Source of the DNA: Roseiconus lacunae
GTDB lineage: Bacteria > Planctomycetota > Planctomycetia > Pirellulales > Pirellulaceae
Assembly: GCF_008312935.1 (NCBI RefSeq)
Contig: NZ_VSZO01000014.1
Span: forward strand, 248,001 to 312,000
Reading direction: 5' to 3'
DNA: 64,000 nt
The translations under genes were made by a program, and so were the position numbers. Shown one piece after another: positions 8,970-18,173 of this stretch. Below the pieces are notes generated by a model, which was given only the letters and a program-made list of their open reading frames with translations, had not been told where the DNA came from and did no database searches. Position 1 is the stretch's first letter, and each line of letters begins with the position of its first letter.

Positions 8970-9970
8970 GGATGACCTCCATGTTCAATGGCGGATTGCT
9001 CCATCGATTGATTTTGCTGCCACAGTTGAACGAAGACCTCTCGCGAAAGACTGTGACGACCAAAGTACGAATGTTCAAATGCATCCGCCGTTTGCCTCAG
9101 CCACATCGCACAATCGGCGTCGTTGGATCGTGTTTCGCGGACATACGTTCCATTGGTTTTCCCTCGTGCTAGACGCAAAAGCCCCTGCTTGTCCAGAAGC
9201 AATAGTTGATGTCCGAGCAGCAAGATGATCGCCTGATCATATTTTCCGTCAAGCATCAGACGTTCGCATTCGGTCCGCAAATTAACATCGGTCCGGCGAA
9301 GTTCAGGTGGGAGATGTTTGATCCGTTCCAACGTTTGTTGGTCAGGCAGGCGTCCATTCGCACCGGACGAATCATGCGAAACGTCACCGGATAGTTTCAT
9401 TTCGGCACGCCCGACGGCATAGACGATGACGCCCACGATGACGATTACAACGGTCGCTAAAATCACCCATCCGAATAGATTCGCAACTGAATAGCCTGAA
9501 CCGAACAGGCCCGAATTTGATGGCGGTGTGTTAGTTGTTGTCGCCGAATTCGTTGCCGACTTTGCAATCGATTTTGGTTTGGGCAACCAGCGACTTTCGC
9601 GATTGGTTGAGTCGTCTTTCCGCGGTGAGACATCGATCGGTATAAGTTTATGTTGCTCGGCGTCATACCATGGGACGGTCGACATCGATTCGATCACCGG
9701 TGAGGACGTCTGGCCTGTTTGTTCTTGGGCGAACAGCGGGCAAGGAATCGTGCAAACAAACAAAACGATCGAACATAAGGCGAGTGTTCGCAAACCGTGT
9801 TTTGAAATTGCGTCGTCAACATCTCGCCCCCGGGAGGAGCGGAAGTGGTCGCAGCCAGTGGACGATGCCGGTATCCGAGTAGGCGGCATCTTAGCCAACT
9901 CAAGAACGAGCTTTTCGAGCCAACGATTTAATCCCCCTGGAAGAAGGACGGTTTTGAAAAAAGTTCTCAC
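8966..9970 (-). CDS. DUF4129 domain membrane protein
   Basis: A 334-residue protein. A hydrophobic segment near residues 63-80 (LALCSIVLFVCTIPCPLF) is followed by an exported region, a transmembrane helix near 168-190 (LFGWVILATVVIVIVGVIVYAV) and a cytoplasmic C-terminal DUF4129 domain (YDQAIILLLGHQLLLLDKQG, ADAFEHSYFGRHSLS). DUF4129 proteins occur in MoxR operons; biochemical function is unknown. The start is GTG overlapping the preceding stop (GTGA), which indicates translational coupling. Confidence 0.82.
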   Translation of the reverse strand: MRTFFKTVLLPGGLNRWLEKLVLELAKMPPTRIPASSTGCDHFRSSRGRDVDDAISKHGLRTLALCSIVLFVCTIPCPLFAQEQTGQTSSPVIESMSTVPWYDAEQHKLIPIDVSPRKDDSTNRESRWLPKPKSIAKSATNSATTTNTPPSNSGLFGSGYSVANLFGWVILATVVIVIVGVIVYAVGRAEMKLSGDVSHDSSGANGRLPDQQTLERIKHLPPELRRTDVNLRTECERLMLDGKYDQAIILLLGHQLLLLDKQGLLRLARGKTNGTYVRETRSNDADCAMWLRQTADAFEHSYFGRHSLSREVFVQLWQQNQSMEQSAIEHGGHP

Positions 9971-10977
9971 GTTGCACCTCCCGCCGGGGCGACAGAGGTT
10001 TTCGAATTCGATCGGGCATTGTCTTGGCTCCCACTCGAACTCACGACGGATTGTTGTCCTACCACCGGTTCAATTTCATCGCCGAATTGACGCATCGCTT
10101 CGGCACGAACTGCTAATTCGACATCCCAACCTTCCAATCGAATTCGCGTGTCCAGGTAGGCGATCATTCGTACCACTACGCTCAACCCACCGACCGTCCA
10201 TAAAGCCAATGGGTAGAGGACCATCAATGTTACCAAGCCAATGTTCCAATAACCTGTGGCGATACCACGGAGCCAAACCAGGCTGTAAAACAAGCCCGCA
10301 AAGATCACCGAGAGCGTGAACCCAGAAACAATCCACCGACCGCCGACGTCACTTCCGGAAGGCCGATGAAGGGTCCGTGCTCGCTTGGATAGCGTGATTT
10401 CATTCGGGTTCTTGCTGCGCGTCGGGCAGCGTTCCAACAGGATCATTTCCGGCAGAAAAGGGCGGCTGGCCCGGATCACGATAGCGGCCATGAAAAATAC
10501 AATTGGAATCGTGACATCAAAGAGCGCATCCCAGGGCTGAAATAACCGGATGCCCGCGATTACCATCGCCGGGATTGCCAAACGCCGCAGTCCTAAAAAA
10601 CGAATCCAACGCCCTAACTGTTTTCGCGCATCTGCGACCGCCGTTTTCCAGCTCGGGCTCGATTCAAAAACGGCTTGGCCGAGATAGATGGTCGTGATCA
10701 CACCGGCAGCCGGGGTTTGCAAAAACACTAACAAAGCCATCCAGGTGATGTAGCGGGTGGTTTGCCAGCGAGCTTCGGGATCGTCCAGTCCATATTGGGA
10801 TTCAGTGATCGGAATCCAATACAACAGCAGCCCATTGGCGATCGCCCAAGGGAGCGCGCCCCAAAAGAATCCGATCAGCAAAAGCGTGGGGTAACGATGA
10901 AGCAGCACCAGCGCGAGGTCGCCGATTTCTGATAGCGTGCGGACTCGGATGGCCACGTGGGTTTGGTCAAGTTGCAC
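9967..10977 (-). CDS. Multi-pass membrane protein of the MoxR/SpoIIM chain
   Basis: A predicted membrane protein with about five to six helices (YPTLLLIGFFWGALPWAIANG, YITWMALLVFLQTPAAGVITTIYL, VIFAGLFYSLVWL, LVTLMVLYPLALWTVGGLSV) and hydrophilic ends. I do not recognise a named family. The longest frame begins at 11037 and would overlap the SpoIIM-like gene by 71 bases; I prefer the GTG at 10977, which reduces the overlap to 11 bases and starts just before the conserved-looking DQTHVAIRVRTLSEIGDLAL. Position between SpoIIM-like and DUF4129 genes implies a shared envelope function. Confidence 0.7.
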   Translation of the reverse strand: MQLDQTHVAIRVRTLSEIGDLALVLLHRYPTLLLIGFFWGALPWAIANGLLLYWIPITESQYGLDDPEARWQTTRYITWMALLVFLQTPAAGVITTIYLGQAVFESSPSWKTAVADARKQLGRWIRFLGLRRLAIPAMVIAGIRLFQPWDALFDVTIPIVFFMAAIVIRASRPFLPEMILLERCPTRSKNPNEITLSKRARTLHRPSGSDVGGRWIVSGFTLSVIFAGLFYSLVWLRGIATGYWNIGLVTLMVLYPLALWTVGGLSVVVRMIAYLDTRIRLEGWDVELAVRAEAMRQFGDEIEPVVGQQSVVSSSGSQDNARSNSKTSVAPAGGAT

Positions 10978-12082
10978 GGGCTGTTCCTCGCGTTTGGGAA
11001 AGCTCTTGCGGACCGACCCTTGCTGGCGAAACCGCATCGGTGCTGTGGTCGACCAATTCTGAATACCTTGCGGTTCGAATCAGTGATCGATCCGATGACC
11101 TTTGACGTGGGAAGCCAAGAATAACAAAGTACAGCGTGATCAACGCACTCGATAGGATCGACCAAGCCACCTTGATCAGATACGGGGCGCCACTCGGTGA
11201 AAGAAAGCCTTCGGTAAACGCCGCCAGAATGAACATCGTCGCACTCGCCGCCATCACCGGAACTGCTTCTCGGCCAGACTCACGAATCGAATCGACGCGT
11301 GACATTCCTCGCGTGTAGAAAAGCCCCATCCCGAGTCTTAGTCCGCCGGCTGCTGATAGGGCGATCGCGGTCAATTCGAATGGCCCATGTGCGGTAACAA
11401 ACTCAAAAAAATGATCGGAGCCTTCGATCCCATCCCGCGACATGTAACCGAACGTGGCACCGAGGACCACGGCGTTGTAGGCGAGTGTGTACAGACACGG
11501 CACGAGCAGAATGCCCCACGCGAAACACTGCAATCCAATGCCGGTATTGTGTCGAATGTAGAACGCCGCTCGTGCGGAATATTCCTCGGGAGCGACGTTC
11601 AATGGCTCGCTGAACGACTCCTGGGTTGTCTTAAGCATTTTTGTGCCACAGACATTTTCGGCAAACTCCGGGAACTGTTCTTCGGCCGCGCCCATCATCA
11701 TTGAAAGCGCGAACAGACCAAAAAACACCAGCGTCGCCACGCGAACGCACCCGTCATTGAAAATTCGTTGTGGCGCCTCGTCAAACAATGTCCGAATCCA
11801 ACCGGTCGGCGAAGCCGATTGGGTGCGATAAAGTTGGTTGTGTGCCCGTGCGACCAAGCGATGTAGGTACGTGACCGTATTGGGGGGCAATTGATATGCG
11901 TCGGCGAGTGCCAAGTCGGCGCAGGCGGCTCGGTACAACGATGCGAATCGTGTAATTCCGGCCGCGCCGCGATGCCCGCCCCCCATCGAATCGGTGCGGC
12001 CACGCAGTTCCATCGCTTCACATAACTGTTCCAGTTCGGTCCAGTCACTACGACGTTTTTCGAGTAGCTTGGCAACGTTCAT
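10967..12082 (-). CDS. Stage II sporulation protein M (SpoIIM/DUF95) family membrane protein
   Basis: A 371-residue membrane protein of the SpoIIM superfamily. A soluble N-terminus (VAKLLEKRRSDWTELEQL, ASLYRAACADLALADAY) precedes four to five membrane helices, with the family-typical ENVCGTKM and FVTAHGPFELTAIALSAAGG segments. In non-sporulating bacteria these proteins are usually encoded with RDD and MoxR genes, as here; the molecular role is unresolved. The ATG at 12082 starts three bases after the RDD stop; a TTG at 12085 would add one residue. Confidence 0.9.
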   Translation of the reverse strand: MNVAKLLEKRRSDWTELEQLCEAMELRGRTDSMGGGHRGAAGITRFASLYRAACADLALADAYQLPPNTVTYLHRLVARAHNQLYRTQSASPTGWIRTLFDEAPQRIFNDGCVRVATLVFFGLFALSMMMGAAEEQFPEFAENVCGTKMLKTTQESFSEPLNVAPEEYSARAAFYIRHNTGIGLQCFAWGILLVPCLYTLAYNAVVLGATFGYMSRDGIEGSDHFFEFVTAHGPFELTAIALSAAGGLRLGMGLFYTRGMSRVDSIRESGREAVPVMAASATMFILAAFTEGFLSPSGAPYLIKVAWSILSSALITLYFVILGFPRQRSSDRSLIRTARYSELVDHSTDAVSPARVGPQELSQTRGTARAT

Positions 12083-12085
12083 CAA

Positions 12086-13063
12086 CTAACTTCCCATCGA
12101 TGCATTCGCTTGAGAATCGGCGACCGATGTCGTGGTGACCGTTACCACTTGGCCGCCGACGGTTCCCAGGCCACCTGGTTTGTTTGCGTCCTTGGCCAGT
12201 GGACTGTAGCCGGCCAATGGTCCCAGGTCGGCGGGTTCGGATGCGGAATCGGCGAGAAAGGTCTTGTAATACAACGCGTACAGCAAAAGGTCTGGATCGA
12301 TGTCTTTGCGGAACTCGAAACGTTCGATCAACGGGTCAGAGAGTTTGCGTGCGATTTCTCGGCGCCGGGGCGGTGTCATGAAGTGACGTCGCTCCGCGTA
12401 GGTCGCTAAGGTACGGGCCATCTTTCGTGTGATCAGGTAGTCACCTGGGATGAATGACGCGAGAGCCGGGACGCGCGCGTCGTCGACCTTGACGACCGGC
12501 AACTGCCACTTACGTTCGTCAACGACCACCATCGTTCCGGCGGCTAAGTCACCGAGCCGTTGCATGCGCCTCGTCATCATCGTGGTCGTCAGCCCGACGA
12601 TTCCGGTCGGAATCACATACAACAGTGGCATCTCGGGTTGGTAAGTATTAATCGCCGCGACGGGGGCCAAGTCCGCGACTCGCAGCAGATTGCGTAACAG
12701 GGCGCTTCGTGGCGAAACCGGACGCCCATCGATTTCGATCACCCGGATCCCGCACAGCCATTTACCCACCGTACGGCCATTGAAGTACGCTTCCAAGATG
12801 GTCCCGTAAAACCAGTGAATTACGAAGATACCGATGACGAACATCGCTTGGCCGAGCGATCCGGGAAAAGCGGAAATGACCGAAAGCATGCCTCCGATGA
12901 CCATCAGCGCGACCCAGATCAGAATCACCAGGCCCCAGCGGATCGCAAAATCGATCAGATAAGCAGGCAAACGTCGAAACGGACCCGCCAATTGATATTC
13001 AAAGGCAATGTTCTCCGGCGTGACGACACCGATGGTTGTATCGAGCGGAGCTGCGGAGGCCAT
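12086..13063 (-). CDS. RDD family membrane protein
   Basis: A 325-residue protein whose first 150 residues form an RDD domain (PAYLIDFAIRWGLVILIWVA, NGRTVGKWLCGIRVIEIDG, with SPRSALLRNLLRV following), with three predicted membrane helices. The C-terminal half is cytoplasmic and rich in charged residues (RTLATYAERRHFMTPPRRRE). It opens the minus-strand chain leading to SpoIIM-like, membrane, DUF4129, DUF4350 and MoxR genes. RDD proteins have been linked to ion transport, but function here is not known. I chose ATG 13063 because the RDD part begins soon after it; an upstream start at 13129 would add 22 atypical residues. Confidence 0.88.
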   Translation of the reverse strand: MASAAPLDTTIGVVTPENIAFEYQLAGPFRRLPAYLIDFAIRWGLVILIWVALMVIGGMLSVISAFPGSLGQAMFVIGIFVIHWFYGTILEAYFNGRTVGKWLCGIRVIEIDGRPVSPRSALLRNLLRVADLAPVAAINTYQPEMPLLYVIPTGIVGLTTTMMTRRMQRLGDLAAGTMVVVDERKWQLPVVKVDDARVPALASFIPGDYLITRKMARTLATYAERRHFMTPPRRREIARKLSDPLIERFEFRKDIDPDLLLYALYYKTFLADSASEPADLGPLAGYSPLAKDANKPGGLGTVGGQVVTVTTTSVADSQANASMGS

Positions 13064-13232
13064 GCATTTGCGGTGATGGAGTATCGAAGATGCCTTTCGA
13101 TTATCACCCGAGTGCCCCTCTCCACGCAAGCGTCTGACGATCGCTTCGGCATTCGTAGTTGCAATCGATGATCGCCACCCGGCCCGGCATCATCACCGTT
13201 GACCGGTAGAAAACCTGCTAAACTCTCTCGCC

Positions 13233-14840
13233 ATGAACCAAACGATCAATCCCCCCCGTCGTCTTTCGCGAATCATCCTCTGTGTCGGCCCCGGTCTGAT
13301 AGTCGCCGGGTCGATTGTCGGTAGCGGCGAATTGATCGCGACGACTAAGACCGGCGCCGAAGCCGGGTTCAGTCTTCTCTGGCTAATTTTGATCGGCTGC
13401 GTCATTAAGGTTTTCGCCCAGATCGAATTCGGACGCTACGCGATCATCAGTGGAAAAACAACGCTGATGGCCCTCGACGAAGTTCCCGGGCCAAGGATCC
13501 AAGGACGTGGCAACTGGTTAGTCTGGTATTGGTTGGTGATGTGGCTGGCCAGCATCTCGCAGCTAGGTGGCATCGTCGGCGGAGTCGGCCAAGCCCTCGC
13601 CATCACGGCTCCGTTGACCGAGCAGGGGACGAAGTTCAACCGGGCGGCCGACGCGGAGCAATTACAAAAATTCGAAGCTTTCCGAGCAGCCCATCGGGCC
13701 TCTGAACAGCATGCAACGCGGCAGCATGAGACGGAACCGCAAGAACTGGTGTCGTCGCCGAGCCAAGCGAACATTGATCAATCGGTCGACGCGAAGCAGT
13801 CGATTGAAATAGCGGAACTTTGGAACGAGTACGACCGCGAGTATCAACCGACCGAAGCAGGACGATCGGAATCGCATGATGCCGCGATCTGGGCCGTGAT
13901 CATTGCGATGATGACCAGTGGGATTCTAGTCGTCGGCCGCTACGGTTTAATTCAGTCATTCAGCACCGCGTTGGTCGCTTCCTTCACGTTGCTGGTGGTC
14001 GTCAATGTGTATTGGCTTCAACGCGAACCAGAATTTGCGGTCAGTGGAAAAGAGTTTCTCTCGGGATTGTCGTTTGGATTTCCTGCACGTTCCGAAGGTG
14101 TGAATCCGATCGCGACGGCGTTGGCGACCTTTGGAATTATCGGTGTCGGTGCGGCCGAACTGATTACCTATCCGTATTGGTGCCTCGAAAAAGGATACGG
14201 TCGCTTCACGGGGACCAACGATGGTTCACCCGAGTGGCGTGCACGCGCGGTCGGCTGGATGAGGGTAATGAAGTTTGATGCCTGGGGCGCGATGGTGATT
14301 TATACCTTCGCCACCATGGCCTTTTTTCTGCTCGGCGCATCGGTGCTGCATCGAGTCGGATTGAACCCAGAAAAAGGTGCGATGGTGAGAACGTTGGCCG
14401 TGATGTTCCAACCGGTGTTTTCTGATTGGGCGGCGATTATCTTTTTGTTCGGTGCGATCGCCGTTTTATACTCGACATTTTTTGTCGCCAACGCATCCCA
14501 CGCCCGTACCTTTGCCGACTGCTTGCGAGTGATTGGTCTAATCGATCATGCCGAAGAAACGTATCGCAAGTGGGTGCGGATACTCAGCGGCGTGTTCCCG
14601 ATCCTCTGTGTGATCATCTTTCTCAAATTTCAGTCGCCTGCGAAACTGGTGTTGATCAGCGGGATCGCCCAAGGCGTGATGCTACCGATGCTCGCCGGCG
14701 CGGCGCTATACTTTCGCTACCGTCGCTGTGTCGACGAGCTAAAGCCCGGAAGGATCTGGGATGCTTGTCTTTGGTTGTCCGCGGCGGCAATGCTTGTCAC
14801 CGGCGGTTGGACGGTGATCAGCGTGCTTGGGTTAGGCTAG
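13233..14840 (+). CDS. Divergent Nramp-type metal-ion transporter
   Basis: A 535-residue multi-pass protein with the Nramp start (GPGLIVAGSIVGSGELIAT, then KTGAEAGFSLLWLILI). The canonical metal-binding DPGN of helix 1 is replaced by GSGE, and the helix 6 MPH position by a TYPYW segment (GVGAAELITYPYW). A hydrophilic insert at about residues 130-215 has no counterpart in standard Nramp proteins. The fold assignment is firm; transport of divalent metals is doubtful given the lost ligands. It is divergent from the RDD gene and convergent with the DUF1501 gene, sharing four bases at the stops. Confidence 0.8.
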   Translation: MNQTINPPRRLSRIILCVGPGLIVAGSIVGSGELIATTKTGAEAGFSLLWLILIGCVIKVFAQIEFGRYAIISGKTTLMALDEVPGPRIQGRGNWLVWYWLVMWLASISQLGGIVGGVGQALAITAPLTEQGTKFNRAADAEQLQKFEAFRAAHRASEQHATRQHETEPQELVSSPSQANIDQSVDAKQSIEIAELWNEYDREYQPTEAGRSESHDAAIWAVIIAMMTSGILVVGRYGLIQSFSTALVASFTLLVVVNVYWLQREPEFAVSGKEFLSGLSFGFPARSEGVNPIATALATFGIIGVGAAELITYPYWCLEKGYGRFTGTNDGSPEWRARAVGWMRVMKFDAWGAMVIYTFATMAFFLLGASVLHRVGLNPEKGAMVRTLAVMFQPVFSDWAAIIFLFGAIAVLYSTFFVANASHARTFADCLRVIGLIDHAEETYRKWVRILSGVFPILCVIIFLKFQSPAKLVLISGIAQGVMLPMLAGAALYFRYRRCVDELKPGRIWDACLWLSAAAMLVTGGWTVISVLGLG

Positions 14841-16243
14841 GCGATCACATCGTCAACGATCCGTCCGTGCACGTCGGTTAATCGAAAATCACGACCGGCG
14901 TAGCGGTAGGTCAATCGTTTATGGTCGATGCCCATCAACCGCAGCATCGTCGCGTGCAGGTCATGCACATGGACCCGGTTTTCCACCGCTTGGAAACCAA
15001 TCTCATCGGTCGCGCCGACTGTTTGACCGCCTTTGACGCCTCCGCCTGCCATCCAGACGGTGAAGCCCCAGTGGTTATGATCACGCCCGTTCATCTTGCC
15101 CTGGTTGGTTCCTTCACGAGGCATTTCGACGACCGGAGTACGACCAAATTCTCCGCCCCAAATCACCAGCGTCTCGTCTAGTAAACCAAGACGTTTCAGG
15201 TCATCGAGTAGCGCCGCAATCGGACCATCGACTTGTCCTGCCAGTCGTCGATGGCCTGCTTCAAGGTCATCGTGGTTGTCCCACGGTTGCCCGGCTCCGG
15301 TGTAGAGCTGCACGTATCGCACGCCACGCTCGACGAGTCGCCGAGCGATCAGCGTTTGCCGGCCAAAATCGTGGTCTCCGTAGGCCTCGCGAATCGCTTT
15401 CGATTCACCAGTGACATCAAACGCGTCCGCGGCTTCGCTTTGCATCCGATAAGCCAGTTCAAATGATTCGATCCTAGAATCCAGTTGTGGGTCATGAGCA
15501 CGAGCTGCCGCGTGGCGTTGATTCAGCTTGGCAAGAAAATCGAGCTGGTCACGTTGATCGGTCTTTGCGACCAGTTCGCTACGGATGTTCTCTAGTAGGC
15601 GATCGACTTGCCGATGATTGGAATCCACATAGGTCGCTTGATACTTGCCGGGCAGAAATGCATTCTGCCAGTTTTGTGATTCTTTGATCGGATACCCGCC
15701 GGGGCACATGGTGACGAAGGACGGCAAGTTGTCGTTCTCACTGCCCAGTCCATACGTCAACCAAGATCCGACGCTCGGTCGCACCAAACGCGATTCGCCG
15801 GTGTTCATCAACATCAGCGACGGTTCGTGGTTGGGGACGTCGGCACGCATGGAGTGGATCAGGCAAATGTCATCTATGTGCCGAGCTGTTTTTTGAAACA
15901 ACTCGCTGACATGAATGCCAGATTCACCGTACGGTTTGAATTCAAACGGAGACCCGAGGACCACGCCGGTCGGACGTTCGGTTTTCAAGTTTCCGTTGGG
16001 GGCCGTCTTTCCGGCAAATCGATTGAGTTCCGGCTTGTAGTCGAACGTGTCGACGTGGCTGGGGCCGCCATTCATAAATAAGTGAATGACATGTTTGGCC
16101 CGGGCCGGAAAATGCAGCCCGCCGCTGAGGACTCCCGCGCCGGCCGATGCCGGTGAATCACGGACGAGCAGGTCAGCCAACGCCATCGCTCCGAGTCCGA
16201 CTCCACAACGTGACAAACATTCGCGTCGATTCAGCACGTTCAA
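14837..16243 (-). CDS. DUF1501 domain protein with Tat-like leader
   Basis: A 468-residue protein with an N-terminal twin-arginine-like leader (NRRECLSRCGVGLGAMALA) and a DUF1501 domain (FLMNGGPSHVDTFDYKP, WGGEFGRTP, GRDHNHWGFTVWMAGGGVKGG). The family is related in fold to alkaline phosphatase/sulfatase enzymes and is greatly expanded in planctomycetes, usually paired with DUF1549/DUF1553 cytochrome-type proteins. Here no such partner is present; an alkaline phosphatase lies just upstream. The start is TTG at 16243. Substrate is unknown. Confidence 0.9.
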   Translation of the reverse strand: MNVLNRRECLSRCGVGLGAMALADLLVRDSPASAGAGVLSGGLHFPARAKHVIHLFMNGGPSHVDTFDYKPELNRFAGKTAPNGNLKTERPTGVVLGSPFEFKPYGESGIHVSELFQKTARHIDDICLIHSMRADVPNHEPSLMLMNTGESRLVRPSVGSWLTYGLGSENDNLPSFVTMCPGGYPIKESQNWQNAFLPGKYQATYVDSNHRQVDRLLENIRSELVAKTDQRDQLDFLAKLNQRHAAARAHDPQLDSRIESFELAYRMQSEAADAFDVTGESKAIREAYGDHDFGRQTLIARRLVERGVRYVQLYTGAGQPWDNHDDLEAGHRRLAGQVDGPIAALLDDLKRLGLLDETLVIWGGEFGRTPVVEMPREGTNQGKMNGRDHNHWGFTVWMAGGGVKGGQTVGATDEIGFQAVENRVHVHDLHATMLRLMGIDHKRLTYRYAGRDFRLTDVHGRIVDDVIA

Positions 16244-16290
16244 TTCCTTGGGGTTCTCAGGTTGCGATCGGTGCCGATTGGGGACAGCAC

Positions 16291-18075
16291 TTATTGTCCC
16301 GCTTCGGCGATCGACTTGGGGTCATCGATCACGAGGTAGTGTCCGTGGTCCGCGGTGACAATCACGACGGTGTGGTCCCATCCGTTGTTTTCGTCGACCC
16401 AATCCATGATTTTCTTGAATGCGGCATCGCCTTTCAATACCGCGCCGATGCTGTTGTCCAAGTTGTTCGCGTGATTGGCCCAATCCACATCGCCGGCTTC
16501 GACCAACAACCAAAATCCATCGATCGACTTTTCGAGCACCGTCAATGCCGCTTCGGTCATGTCGGCAAGGTCAGGGTTTTCGATTAGGTCAGCTTCGGCA
16601 TACCGTTCTTTGCCTTTGACATCCAAGGTGGGGTCATAGTTGCCGTCGGCAGTGGAGAACGGAAGGTGGCCACCTTTGACCCCGTAGAATCCTAGCAGAC
16701 GCTCGTCATTGTCGGTCGCTTGCTGCGCCGCTGCTAACAACGCTTCCCGCCCATTTTGTCCTTCGTTGCGCTGAACGACTCGATACTTGCCGCCGTTTTT
16801 CAAGTCGACACTCTTGATGTCTTCTTGATGAAAAAACGGATTGCCTTTGGCAAAGTTACGACCCTGGACGTCATCCTCGCCTTTGCCTTCGCCCCAGCCA
16901 CCGCCAATCAGAACGTCTACGCCTTGAAGCGGTTCGTTGCGGTGGGCAGACGATGGCAAGCCGACCAAGTCACGCGAGATATCCTGATAGTCTTTTCGTG
17001 TTACGTTGTTCGCGTAAGCGGCAGCCGGGGTCGCATGGCTGACCGGGACGCTGGTGACCAGTCCGACTTTGAAGCCTCGATCGCGTTGTAACTCACGAGC
17101 GATCGGCGTCACCTGAGAACCATCAACGGCGACATTGATCGAGCCATTGTAAGTCTTGATCCCGCTGAACAAGCTGGTCGCCGAAGACGCCGAATCGGTG
17201 ACAATGTGCGGCAGACTTCGGTCTTTTCCTAGCAAGTACTCGCTGTTTGCTCGTTCGTCCCAAGGCGTTCGTCCGGCCAGTTGAACGTTGTACCCACGCT
17301 TGGATCCTCCGTTGACCGAATTGACGACCTGAGCATCCACATCCCACTTTGCACCACCGGCGGCGGCGCTGGTCACGACCAATCCAAAGTCTGTCTTGGT
17401 TCGTCGGTCATCTTGAAAGTGCAAGCCCGTTCCGCGACCAGTTTGATACGGGATCGTTCCGGTGTTGTAGATCGAAGCGGCACGTGTCGTTTGCCAGTCC
17501 ATCCCATCAAATACCATCACAATGATGTTGGTGTAGCCGGCGTCAACGGCAGCCTTCTGCAATGAATAGATATCGGTCTGGTCGTAGTAGGTCGCATGTG
17601 GATTGACCACGCCGTCACCTAACTTGCCGTCCATCGCCTTCAGGCCCGCTTCGTCGTGATAGACGCTTCCCCGTTCGCGCCAGCGGTTCAACGTCATCCC
17701 AAATGTATAAACAGGAATGAGCCGGTTGCTATGGTTCGTCCAGGTGCTGAATTCTTGTGGGTTCGCGCCCCAATGCCCATATACCGGTTTTTGGGTTTGG
17801 ATCGAGCGTTTCTGCATCTCTTGCATTGCATCAACGTCGGGGGAGGTTGACGCCGCTGCCGTGGTGTCGGATGAAGCGCTGGGGGATTCGGCAGAGCTTT
17901 TTTCGGATGTAAATTCTTCCGCGTTGCTCGTTGAAGCAAGGGTGGCAATACCGATCACGCCAGCTATAAGCGCTGCGAAGCCACGATTGCGATACGTCGG
18001 TCGGGCCGAGCGAACCGATTGACGGTCATGTGGAAGAAAACGACGAACGACACAATGAACATAAAGGTGGTTCAT
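16291..18075 (-). CDS. Exported alkaline phosphatase
   Basis: A 594-residue PhoA-superfamily enzyme with a signal peptide near residues 33-52 (FAALIAGVIGIATLAS). It has the metal-site segment VFDGMDWQTTR, the nucleophile serine region TDSASSATSLFSG, the GGGWGEGKGEDD loop, EAGDVDWANHANN and the TADHGHY histidine motif near the C-terminus. It would release phosphate from organic esters in the periplasm or outside the cell. It shares strand with the downstream DUF1501 gene (47-base gap) and may be co-transcribed with it. No pho box was recognised. Confidence 0.9.
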   Translation of the reverse strand: MNHLYVHCVVRRFLPHDRQSVRSARPTYRNRGFAALIAGVIGIATLASTSNAEEFTSEKSSAESPSASSDTTAAASTSPDVDAMQEMQKRSIQTQKPVYGHWGANPQEFSTWTNHSNRLIPVYTFGMTLNRWRERGSVYHDEAGLKAMDGKLGDGVVNPHATYYDQTDIYSLQKAAVDAGYTNIIVMVFDGMDWQTTRAASIYNTGTIPYQTGRGTGLHFQDDRRTKTDFGLVVTSAAAGGAKWDVDAQVVNSVNGGSKRGYNVQLAGRTPWDERANSEYLLGKDRSLPHIVTDSASSATSLFSGIKTYNGSINVAVDGSQVTPIARELQRDRGFKVGLVTSVPVSHATPAAAYANNVTRKDYQDISRDLVGLPSSAHRNEPLQGVDVLIGGGWGEGKGEDDVQGRNFAKGNPFFHQEDIKSVDLKNGGKYRVVQRNEGQNGREALLAAAQQATDNDERLLGFYGVKGGHLPFSTADGNYDPTLDVKGKERYAEADLIENPDLADMTEAALTVLEKSIDGFWLLVEAGDVDWANHANNLDNSIGAVLKGDAAFKKIMDWVDENNGWDHTVVIVTADHGHYLVIDDPKSIAEAGQ

Positions 18076-18173
18076 GGATGTCCAATTAGGTGGGCTAGGC
18101 AGGTGGGAAGATGCCGAAGCATCAAACTGGAACCGACAAGATAATCGCCCGGGACAGGCCAGCCGAGTGGGTT

